From Draconibacterium orientale (GTDB lineage Bacteria > Bacteroidota > Bacteroidia > Bacteroidales > JAADGE01), in assembly GCA_020718265.1 (NCBI GenBank), contig DYSM01000113.1:1-8428 (forward strand): 8,428 nucleotides of DNA. Direction: 5' to 3'. The notes beneath the pieces were generated by a model, which worked only from the letters and a program-made list of their open reading frames with translations, ran no database searches and was not told the origin of the DNA. Of the stretch, positions 1 through 6,726 are shown one piece after another (the first letter of the stretch is position 1; every line of letters begins with the position of its first letter). Position numbers and translations under genes: made by a program.

Positions 1-52
1 TAATTTAAATTTTCAAATTCTCAAATTTAATAAATCCCCTAAAATCGAAAAC

Positions 53-1276
53 ATGTCTTTTTTAACACGATTATTTTTCAGAAATTTACGCGAAAATCCG
101 GTTGAAAAATCAGCAGGAAATCCTCTCGTTGGTGCGAACGAAGCAACACGTATTTCCATGCAAGGCTACATCAACGCTAACGTTTTGAACGTGAGAAGCC
201 AACCCGAAAAAGGTGAAAACGTTTTAGGGAAACTTTCGCGCGGCGCAGTTGTAGATATTTACGAAAAAACAAATTCGGATTGGTACAAAATCAAATATAA
301 CAACGCAAGTGCTTATGTTACAGCGGAATTTGTTGCATTTAAGCAAGGCAAAGTGAACGCAAACGCACTCAATATGCGCAGCCAACCGGACTTGAACGCT
401 GAAGTGTTGAACAAACTCAAACGCGATGACAAAGTTTCGGTCCTGCTCACGCTGAAAGATTGGTATAAGGTTGAATATCAAGGAAAAGTTGGATATATGG
501 CATCAAAATTTGTTGTTATCGGTGCGGCAGCCGATACCGACAAAAATGATAAACCTACAAAAAAATTTCTGAAAGATAAAGCTGCGTTATTACGCGTTAA
601 ATTAGAGCCAAAATCCAAAGTCATTGTGCCCACAGCCTCGCGTGAAGGCAGAATTACTGCGGAAACTTACAACAATTTCGGAGGTTTACTCGAAGTTTTA
701 AGCGACGAAATAAACATCGACATCGCAACGGCAATTGCAGTTTTAGCTGTTGAAAGCGGCGGTAAAGGCTTTGGCGCACAAGGGAATGTGCTTATTCGAT
801 TTGAAAATCACTTATTCCACAGCTTTTGGGGTAAAAATAACGAAAAGATTTACAATCAGCATTTTAGATTCAGTTCTGCCGAACGTTGGAAAAATCATTT
901 TTTCAGAAAAGATAAAAATTCCGAATGGCAAGCGTACCACGGCGACCAAATAAAAGAGTGGGAGGTACTCACGTTTGCACGCAGTTTGGATAATGAAAAA
1001 GCCTTATTTTCAGCAAGTTACGGGCTTCCTCAAGTCATTGGTTCAAACCACAAAGTGATTGGTTACAAAAGCGCGCAAGACATGTTAGACGGCTTTTCTG
1101 AAGATATTCGTTACCATGTTTTAGCTCTGTTCGATTTCTTTAATCCTCAGATGATTAAGCATTTACAACGAAAAGAATTTACAGATTTTGCACGATATTA
1201 CAACGGCGGCGGACAAGCCGTGCGTTATGGCAACTTTATCAAACGCCATTATGATGCTTTCAAAAAAACAAAATAA
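53..1276 (+). CDS. SH3b-SH3b-N-acetylmuramidase (DUF3380-type peptidoglycan hydrolase)
   Basis: This 407-residue protein is predicted to cut the glycan strand of peptidoglycan. Two tandem bacterial SH3 domains, about residues 37-96 and 99-156, share the pattern NAN-x-LN-x-RSQP and end in W-Y-K-(I/V)-x-Y...(A/G)Y-(V/M). They probably bind the wall. A Lys-rich linker (about 157-198) leads to a C-terminal domain (about 200-403) that matches the N-acetylmuramidase family (PF11860, DUF3380). Its marks are VESGGKGF with Glu234 as likely catalytic acid, RFENHLF (249-255), ASYGLPQVIGSNH (321-333) and FARYYNGGG (379-387). The N-terminus has no convincing signal peptide or lipobox, which is odd for a wall enzyme. 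It may stay in the cytosol, leave by another route, or act like a phage endolysin. ATG 53 is the first Met, but the frame is open back to the window edge. The gene sits 3 bases before the vWA gene. Family call is strong; biological role is inference. Confidence 0.88.
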   Translation: MSFLTRLFFRNLRENPVEKSAGNPLVGANEATRISMQGYINANVLNVRSQPEKGENVLGKLSRGAVVDIYEKTNSDWYKIKYNNASAYVTAEFVAFKQGKVNANALNMRSQPDLNAEVLNKLKRDDKVSVLLTLKDWYKVEYQGKVGYMASKFVVIGAAADTDKNDKPTKKFLKDKAALLRVKLEPKSKVIVPTASREGRITAETYNNFGGLLEVLSDEINIDIATAIAVLAVESGGKGFGAQGNVLIRFENHLFHSFWGKNNEKIYNQHFRFSSAERWKNHFFRKDKNSEWQAYHGDQIKEWEVLTFARSLDNEKALFSASYGLPQVIGSNHKVIGYKSAQDMLDGFSEDIRYHVLALFDFFNPQMIKHLQRKEFTDFARYYNGGGQAVRYGNFIKRHYDAFKKTK

Positions 1277-1279
1277 CAA

Positions 1280-3364
1280 ATGTCCGATTTCTTATTGACG
1301 GAGCAACCAATTTGGTTTATTATATTTTGCATTGCTGCGGGCTTTGGCTACGCAGTGTTGCTGTACAGACACGACGGAAAACTCAAAGAAACCAAGCCCG
1401 CTTTGCGCAAACTGATGTTCGGTTTGCGCTTTGTCTCTGTAACTATAATTGCGTTTTTGTTACTTTCGCCATTAGTCAAAAATTTCAGCAGAACCGTTGA
1501 AAAACCAATCATTTTACTTGCTCACGACAACAGCGAATCGCTCGCAATGTATTCTAAATCAGAGTATTTGAAACAATTTTTAGAACTAAAAAATAAACTT
1601 ACCGAACGTTATGAAATTCGACTTCTGACCTTTGGCGACAGAGTTTCAGACTCATCAAAGATTGATTTTTCGGACAAACAAACCGACATTTCCGAGCTAA
1701 TGTCGGATGTTCAAAGCCGCTATTTTAACAGAAATGTCGGCGCGGTTGTCTTGGCGAGCGACGGAATTTTTAACAAAGGAATGAATCCGGCGTATGCCGC
1801 AGCCGATTTCACATTTCCCGTGTACACCGTTGCGCTTGGCGATACAAGTGTGCGCCAAGATGCTGTTATTTCGGCAGTTAACCACAATAAAATTGCTTTT
1901 TTGAACAATGAATTTCCGGTTCAGGTTATTATTGCTGCAAAAAAAATGAAAGGAAAATCGGCGAAACTTCAAATTTTTGAAGATGGTAAATCAATTATGA
2001 ATCAGTTGATTAGCTATAATTCAGACGATTTTTTTACAAAAGTTAATTTTATTCTGAAAGCTGAAAAAAGCGGCGTGCGCAAGTTTATTGTAAATTTAGA
2101 ATATTTAGACGGCGAGTTGAGTTCGCAAAACAATAAGAAAGAAATTTTGGTGGAAGTCATTGACAGTAAGCAGAAAATACTGATTTTGTCCGATTTCCCA
2201 CATCCTGATATTGCTGCAATTCGACGCGCGTTGCAAACAAATGCTAATTTTGAAACGAATTATTTTTCGACCAAAATGTTTAAAGGCAATGTAAACGATT
2301 ACGATATGGTTGTGCTGTATCAGTTGCCTTCAGTTACAAATTCGGCTGCAAATATCTTACAGACAATCAATAAGTTAGGAACACCGACGTTGCATATTTT
2401 GGGCACAAAATCTCGAGTTGCCGAATTTAATAAACTCGGCGCAGGGGTTTCCGTGCAGCATGTCGCAAATTCGTATGATGCAGCGCAAGGTCAATTGAAT
2501 CAGAACTTTAAACTATTTGAATTGAATCCGAATATTCAATCTTTGTTTTTGTCTGCGCCGCCTTTGCAAGTGCCGTTCGGCGAAACAGTCGCAGTTTCCG
2601 GCTCTGAAATTCTTGCCTATCAGCGTCTTAAAAATATTCCGACGGAGAAACCTTTGATAATCATAAATTCCGGAGAATCGTCAGGAAAACCAAAATCTGC
2701 GGTCATATTGGGCGAAGGTTTGTGGCAATGGGCAATGCAAGATTATAAACAAAATCAGAATCAAACATTGTTTAACGAATTGATAAACAAAACAGTACAG
2801 TTTTTGACGCTAAAAGCCGACAAAGACCGTTTTAGGGTTACTTGTCCGAAACTTGTTGCTGAAAATCAAGAAATTAAAGTCTCTGCAGAGCGTTACAATA
2901 AAAGCTACGAACCCATAACAGACGATGTCGTTACGTTTGCACTTATTGACAGTGCAAAAGTTGAATACAAGTATGAATTCTCAAAATCCGGTTCGGCGTA
3001 TCGTTTGGATTTGGGCACATTTCCGCCCGGCACATACACTTGGACAGCCGAAACAACCATTGACGGAAAAAAGGAATCAAAAAAAGGCGAACTGTCTGTG
3101 GCAGAGATAAATATAGAATCTGAAAACATAACCGCAAATCACGCAGTTTTGAAAACAATCGCCAAAGAAACAGGCGCATATATGTTTGCAGAGCGTAATG
3201 TTTCAGCAGTTTACGACAGTATCGTAAATAATCCGAATATCAAACCGGTTTCATTTTCGGAAAAAAAAACGGAAAGTTTGCTTAACAGTTGGATTCTGTT
3301 CGCTTTGATACTCATTTTACTCACAGCCGAATGGTTTTTACGAAAATACCACGGCACAATTTAA
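1280..3364 (+). CDS. Membrane-anchored vWA-domain protein with amidotransferase-like segment
   Basis: This 694-residue protein has two N-terminal membrane segments (about 11-29 and 49-67) and one at the C-terminus (about 670-686, followed by the EW-x-LRK ending common in such proteins). The loop between the first two is rich in Lys and Arg, so by the positive-inside rule residues 68-669 should lie in the periplasm. A vWA-like domain starts near residue 75. Its metal site looks complete: DNSES (Asp83, Ser85, Ser87), Thr135 and ASDG (Asp161). A beta-rich segment follows (about 195-295). Then KILILSDFPHPD opens a region (about 299-510) that resembles the class I amidotransferase-like part of BatA-type membrane proteins. 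It lacks a catalytic Cys: the only cysteines are 17 and 522, so I expect it to bind rather than catalyse. Residues 515-610 look like another beta domain. Overall architecture is familiar from Bacteroidota and Planctomycetes-type vWA proteins, but the function is unknown. It probably scaffolds an envelope complex, perhaps with the muramidase 3 bases upstream. Confidence 0.8.
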   Translation: MSDFLLTEQPIWFIIFCIAAGFGYAVLLYRHDGKLKETKPALRKLMFGLRFVSVTIIAFLLLSPLVKNFSRTVEKPIILLAHDNSESLAMYSKSEYLKQFLELKNKLTERYEIRLLTFGDRVSDSSKIDFSDKQTDISELMSDVQSRYFNRNVGAVVLASDGIFNKGMNPAYAAADFTFPVYTVALGDTSVRQDAVISAVNHNKIAFLNNEFPVQVIIAAKKMKGKSAKLQIFEDGKSIMNQLISYNSDDFFTKVNFILKAEKSGVRKFIVNLEYLDGELSSQNNKKEILVEVIDSKQKILILSDFPHPDIAAIRRALQTNANFETNYFSTKMFKGNVNDYDMVVLYQLPSVTNSAANILQTINKLGTPTLHILGTKSRVAEFNKLGAGVSVQHVANSYDAAQGQLNQNFKLFELNPNIQSLFLSAPPLQVPFGETVAVSGSEILAYQRLKNIPTEKPLIIINSGESSGKPKSAVILGEGLWQWAMQDYKQNQNQTLFNELINKTVQFLTLKADKDRFRVTCPKLVAENQEIKVSAERYNKSYEPITDDVVTFALIDSAKVEYKYEFSKSGSAYRLDLGTFPPGTYTWTAETTIDGKKESKKGELSVAEINIESENITANHAVLKTIAKETGAYMFAERNVSAVYDSIVNNPNIKPVSFSEKKTESLLNSWILFALILILLTAEWFLRKYHGTI

Positions 3365-3377
3365 CAAAAATTTATAA

Positions 3378-3830
3378 GTGAAAATACGAAAAGCATTAGT
3401 TGGCGACTTACACCAAATTATTGAATTTCAATTAAATATGGCTTTTGAAACTGAAAAGTTAAAGCTAAATTCTGAAGTTTTAACTGCCGGCGTAAATGCT
3501 GTTTTCAACGATTCTGCAAAAGGACAATATTATGTTGCCGAAGCCGAAGAGGGTCGGGTAGTAGCTTCATTGCTAACGACTTACGAATGGAGCGATTGGC
3601 GAAATGCGACAGTTATTTGGATTCAATCGGTATATGTGCACAAAGATTTTAGAAACCAATCTATTTTCAAACGTATGTACGCGCACGTAAAATCGTTGGT
3701 TTCTTCCGATAATTCGATTGCCGGAATCCGATTATATGTAGATAAATCAAATATTTCCGCACAAAATGTATATGCTAAAATAGGAATGTCAGGCGAACAT
3801 TATCAAGTTTTTGAAGACATGAAATCTTAA
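3378..3830 (+). CDS. GNAT-family N-acetyltransferase
   Basis: At 150 residues this has the usual length of a single-domain GNAT enzyme, which moves an acetyl group from acetyl-CoA to an amine. The N-terminus MKIRKALVGDL is the typical first strand and helix. YYVAEAEEGRVVASL (51-65) is the central hairpin. IQSVYVHKDFRNQSIFKRMY (82-101) is motif A. RLYVDKSNISAQNVYAKIGM (118-137) is motif B, with the conserved Asn-x-x-A-x-x-x-Y pattern. The acetyl-CoA loop is unusual: the normal R-x-x-G-x-(G/A) reads Arg92-N-Q-Ser95-I-Phe97. I use GTG at 3378 as start because the encoded N-terminus fits the family exactly and no ATG lies nearby. The gap to the vWA gene is 13 bases, so co-transcription is likely. 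The substrate cannot be told; a small-molecule amine or a protein N-terminus are both possible. Confidence 0.88.
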   Translation: MKIRKALVGDLHQIIEFQLNMAFETEKLKLNSEVLTAGVNAVFNDSAKGQYYVAEAEEGRVVASLLTTYEWSDWRNATVIWIQSVYVHKDFRNQSIFKRMYAHVKSLVSSDNSIAGIRLYVDKSNISAQNVYAKIGMSGEHYQVFEDMKS

Positions 3831-3856
3831 TTTATTCTACGAATTAACTACACATA

Positions 3857-4765
3857 ATGCAACCGAGCAGTTTCAAAATTTACATCGCGGTTTTAGTTGC
3901 CATGGTCATTTGGGGGTTTTCCTACGTTTGGTCAAAACAAGTTTTTGAATTTTATTCGCCGATTACAACTATTTTTTCGCGTTTATTTTTTTCATCACTT
4001 TTTCTTTGGATATATCTTTTTCTTGCCAAAAAGTTTCAAAAAATTGAGAGAAAAGATTATTTTACTTTTTTTTTGACAGCATTTCTTCAGCCTTTTGTAT
4101 ATTTTTTGGGCGAAAATTATGGTTTACAGGCAATTCCGAATACAACAATAACATCGGTTATCATTGCAACCATTCCGCTTTTTACGCCGATAGCAGCGTA
4201 TTTTTCTTTAAATGAGAAACTTACATTAAAAAAAACGCTTGGAATTGTAGTTTCTTTCGTTGGTGTAATTTTTGTTGTAACAAACAATCAGTTTGATATT
4301 CAAGCTCCTGCGTATGGTTTGGCATTACTATTTTTAGCGGTTTTTGCTGCGGTCGTAAACGGCGTTTTGCTCGAAAAGTTAAGCAGTAAATACAACGTTG
4401 TTATGATGATAACGGTTCAAAACACGATTGGTTTTTCGATGTTTGCTGTCCTTTTTGTCCTGTTTGACTTTAATTCTGTCATGCAAATTGGACTTAAAAC
4501 GCAGGCAATTTTGCCTATTTTGATGTTAGCATTTTTTGCTTCGTCGGTTGCCTATTTGTTTTTTACGTACGGAATTCAAAAAATGGGCATTACGCGCACG
4601 AATGTTTTTGCAAATATTCTTCCGATTTTCACAGCAATATCAGCGTTTGTGGTGTTTGGCGAAAAATTAACTTTACTAAATATCGCAGGCATGTTGCTTG
4701 TGATAACCGGCTTGATTATCAGCCAACGAAAAATTAAATCAAATCTAAATTTCCCGCCAAATTGA
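3857..4765 (+). CDS. EamA/DMT-superfamily transporter
   Basis: This 302-residue, very hydrophobic protein has about ten membrane helices, the standard size of a drug/metabolite (DMT) transporter of the EamA group in the inner membrane. WGFSYVWSK (19-27) is the usual motif in the first helix. The two internal repeats are visible. The first has ITSVIIATIPLFTPIAAYF followed by NEKLTLKKTLGI (about 98-130). The second has RTNVFANILPIFTAISAFV followed by GEKLTLLNIAGM (about 247-279). Members export amino acids, metabolites or other small molecules, and the substrate cannot be read from sequence. The gene starts 26 bases after the acetyltransferase, and its TGA stop shares bases with the TTG start of the MATE gene, so the two exporters are probably translated together. 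Confidence is high for the family and low for substrate. Confidence 0.92.
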   Translation: MQPSSFKIYIAVLVAMVIWGFSYVWSKQVFEFYSPITTIFSRLFFSSLFLWIYLFLAKKFQKIERKDYFTFFLTAFLQPFVYFLGENYGLQAIPNTTITSVIIATIPLFTPIAAYFSLNEKLTLKKTLGIVVSFVGVIFVVTNNQFDIQAPAYGLALLFLAVFAAVVNGVLLEKLSSKYNVVMMITVQNTIGFSMFAVLFVLFDFNSVMQIGLKTQAILPILMLAFFASSVAYLFFTYGIQKMGITRTNVFANILPIFTAISAFVVFGEKLTLLNIAGMLLVITGLIISQRKIKSNLNFPPN

Positions 4766-6159
4766 AATATTCATTCTCAACATTTATAAGAATTCTAAAA
4801 ACTTCGCTTAACGGCTCGGTGCAAGATTATACCAACGGAAAAGTCTCGCGTGGCATCGTATTGCTTGCAATTCCGATGATTTTGGAAATGTTAATGGAGT
4901 CCGTGTTTGCGATGGTGGACATTATTTTTGTGTCGAAACTTGGCGCCGATTCTGTTACGGCTGTCGGTTTGACGGAGTCGGTGATGACTTTGGTTTATGC
5001 GGTCGGCGTTGGCTTGAGCATGGCTACGTCTGCGGTGGTTTCGAGGCGTATCGGCGAAAAAAATTCTCGACAAGCCGGATTAACAGCCGCACAATCGGTT
5101 CTGCTCGGTTTAATTGTCTCGATTCCGATAATGTTTGTCGGTTTGTTTTTTTCAAAAGATATTTTGTTGCTCATGGGTGCGAGTCCGAGTGTACTCTCAG
5201 CCGGACACACTTATACATCTATCGTGTTGAGCAGCAACGGAATAATAATTCTATTGTTCGTCATTAATTCGGCTTTTCGAAGCGCAGGCGATGCCGTTGT
5301 TGCGATGCGTGTTTTGCTGATTGCCAACGCTATAAATATCGTGCTCGACCCATTATTGATTTTCGGACTCGGACCAATTCCGGCAATGGGCATCACAGGA
5401 GCAGCTGTTGCAACCACAATCGGGCGCGGAGTTGCGGTTTTGTATCAACTTAAACTGTTGTTTTTCAATAATAAACGCTTTGAAACTGTAATTTCTGATT
5501 TTATTCCGAATTTTAAATTGTTGCTTCAACTTTTAAAAATTTCTGCCGGTGGCGTTTTTCAATACATCATTTCAACATTTAGTTGGATTATTTTAGTCAG
5601 AATTATCAGTAAATTTGGGAGCGTTGCCGTTGCAGGATACACAATCGGCATTCGCGTTGTTTTGTTTTTGATGCTGCCGGCTTGGGGCTTGTCAAATGCT
5701 GCCGGCACTTTAACAGGACAAAATCTTGGTGCGGGAAAACCGGAACGCGCCGAACGCACAATATTCATTATCAGTGGATTAACTGCAATTTACATGTTTA
5801 TCTGTGCGTCTGTTTTGTTTTTTGGGTCGGAACACATCATGCAACTTTTTGTTAATGAAACCGATGTGATTGCTCACGGCTCAAATGCGCTTGAAATTAT
5901 CTCGGTCGGATTGGTCTTTTTCGGACTTGGCGGCGTGAGTATGCAGGCACTCAACGGAGCCGGCGATACGTTTACGCCAACTTTGATAAATTTTATTGTG
6001 TTTTGGATTATAGAAATTCCGCTGGCATACTTTTTAGCTATCGAGTTGGATATGAGAGATAAAGGCGTTTATTGGACAATTGTAATGATGGATGTTTTAA
6101 TCGCTGTTTTGGCATTTATTCTGTTCAGGCGAGGCAAGTGGAAATTAAGAAAAGTGTAA
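4762..6159 (+). CDS. MATE-family multidrug/metabolite efflux protein
   Basis: The 465 residues fit the usual 12-helix MATE size. These inner-membrane antiporters export organic cations or metabolites using a Na+ or H+ gradient. Family marks include LAIPMILEMLMESVFAMVD (35-53), INSAFRSAGDA (168-178), NIVLDPLLIFGLGPIPAMGI (192-211), GQNLGAGKPERAE (319-331) in the middle cytoplasmic loop, and ALNGAGDTFTPT (396-407) in the second half. The start is TTG at 4762, overlapping the previous stop as TTGA. I prefer it over GTG at 4819 because the segment it adds (SLNGSVQDYTNGKV, residues 15-28) resembles the amphipathic lead-in that Bacteroidota MATE proteins carry before helix 1. The gene ends 5 bases before a strong hairpin terminator, so it closes the operon. 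Which ion and substrate it uses is unknown. Confidence 0.93.
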   Translation: MKYSFSTFIRILKTSLNGSVQDYTNGKVSRGIVLLAIPMILEMLMESVFAMVDIIFVSKLGADSVTAVGLTESVMTLVYAVGVGLSMATSAVVSRRIGEKNSRQAGLTAAQSVLLGLIVSIPIMFVGLFFSKDILLLMGASPSVLSAGHTYTSIVLSSNGIIILLFVINSAFRSAGDAVVAMRVLLIANAINIVLDPLLIFGLGPIPAMGITGAAVATTIGRGVAVLYQLKLLFFNNKRFETVISDFIPNFKLLLQLLKISAGGVFQYIISTFSWIILVRIISKFGSVAVAGYTIGIRVVLFLMLPAWGLSNAAGTLTGQNLGAGKPERAERTIFIISGLTAIYMFICASVLFFGSEHIMQLFVNETDVIAHGSNALEIISVGLVFFGLGGVSMQALNGAGDTFTPTLINFIVFWIIEIPLAYFLAIELDMRDKGVYWTIVMMDVLIAVLAFILFRRGKWKLRKV

Positions 6160-6194
6160 AAAAAAAGTCAAGCAATAGCTTGACTTCCTTTTTC
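6158..6194. terminator. Bidirectional intrinsic terminator
   Basis: A perfect 9-bp stem (6165-6173 AAGTCAAGC with 6178-6186 GCTTGACTT) closes a 4-base AATA loop. Read on the plus strand it is followed by CCTTTTTCTT, ending the MATE operon. Read on the minus strand it is followed by seven T residues (6164 back to 6158), ending the lipoprotein pair, whose last stop codon is 20 bases away. The T run is better on the minus side. Confidence 0.9.
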
Positions 6195-6206
6195 TTATGA
6201 AACTTT

Positions 6207-6707
6207 TTACTTAAAACTTACATTGATAAACTTTCCGTTTATTTCTTGCTTCTTTTGTGTGTCGGGAATAGAACGAACTTTAAACGAATAACTGCCCGAA
6301 AGCAACTTTTTATCGTAATTAATTTCGTCAATAACAACATCACCTTCATACGACACAAAATAATCAGCATCGCCCGTGCGTACTTTGCGCGACATTACTT
6401 TGTAAGTTAAACCGCATTCTGTAACCGAAACGCCGGTTTTGTAATCGTAGATTTGACGATATTTGCCGGCTTTGTTTCCGTTTATGGTGATTACAACTGC
6501 ACTTTTGGCATCCTTATCGTTCAAATAGCCTGCCAAAATTGTTATACCTTTGTTGATATTTACATTGTCCGGAGACAGTGTTTTCACAACATTATCAATA
6601 CTTGCATCGAAATACTGTTTCGCCTGTAGCTCGTCTTTTTGGCATGAATACAAAGTAACAAACAAAGCTAAAACGAACACCGAAACTATAATTATAATTC
6701 TTTTCAT
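6207..6707 (-). CDS. Small surface-type lipoprotein, paralogue of its upstream neighbour
   Basis: This 166-residue protein has a lipoprotein signal: MKR, a long hydrophobic stretch, then LYSC with Cys22 as lipidated residue. After it comes QKDE, which resembles the Bacteroidota export signal that takes lipoproteins to the cell surface, so it may face outward. The mature part is beta-rich without catalytic motifs. Its C-terminal half aligns by eye with the neighbouring lipoprotein: EGDVVIDEIN...LSGSYSFKV...INGKFINVSF (about 121-165) against the matching stretch there. The N-terminal FDASID...LSP also lines up. It lacks the neighbour's Trp (position 41 there) and acidic loop, and carries a Cys at 98, so it has diverged. 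It is the second gene of a two-gene operon, 19 bases after the first. I do not know its function. A binding or adhesion role is possible but unproven. Confidence 0.82.
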   Translation of the reverse strand: MKRIIIIVSVFVLALFVTLYSCQKDELQAKQYFDASIDNVVKTLSPDNVNINKGITILAGYLNDKDAKSAVVITINGNKAGKYRQIYDYKTGVSVTECGLTYKVMSRKVRTGDADYFVSYEGDVVIDEINYDKKLLSGSYSFKVRSIPDTQKKQEINGKFINVSFK

Positions 6708-6719
6708 GGTTTTAGCTTT
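6664..6719 (-). repeat. 11-bp inverted repeat bracketing a start codon
   Basis: AAAGCTAAAAC (6664-6674) is matched perfectly by GTTTTAGCTTT (6709-6719), with 34 bases between. In the minus-strand transcript the first arm lies in the 19-base gap between the two lipoprotein genes. The second arm lies in codons 11-15 of the second gene, and the loop holds its ATG. One G-U pair could extend the stem. The pairing is seen directly; a role in translation is inference and chance is possible in AT-rich DNA. Confidence 0.5.
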
Positions 6720-6726
6720 AAAAGAT

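Noticed and set aside
1..52. Promoter before the muramidase
   Set aside because: TAAATTTT is close to the -7 pattern, but the stretch is low complexity and too near the window edge to find a -33 box.
53..1276. Muramidase as part of a prophage lysis module
   Set aside because: No holin, tail, capsid, integrase or attachment site is present in the window, and the neighbours are chromosomal-type membrane genes.
1697..1972. Minus-strand frame opposite the vWA gene
   Set aside because: It is antisense to a well-supported gene, has no motif and no promoter, and is explained by codon bias.
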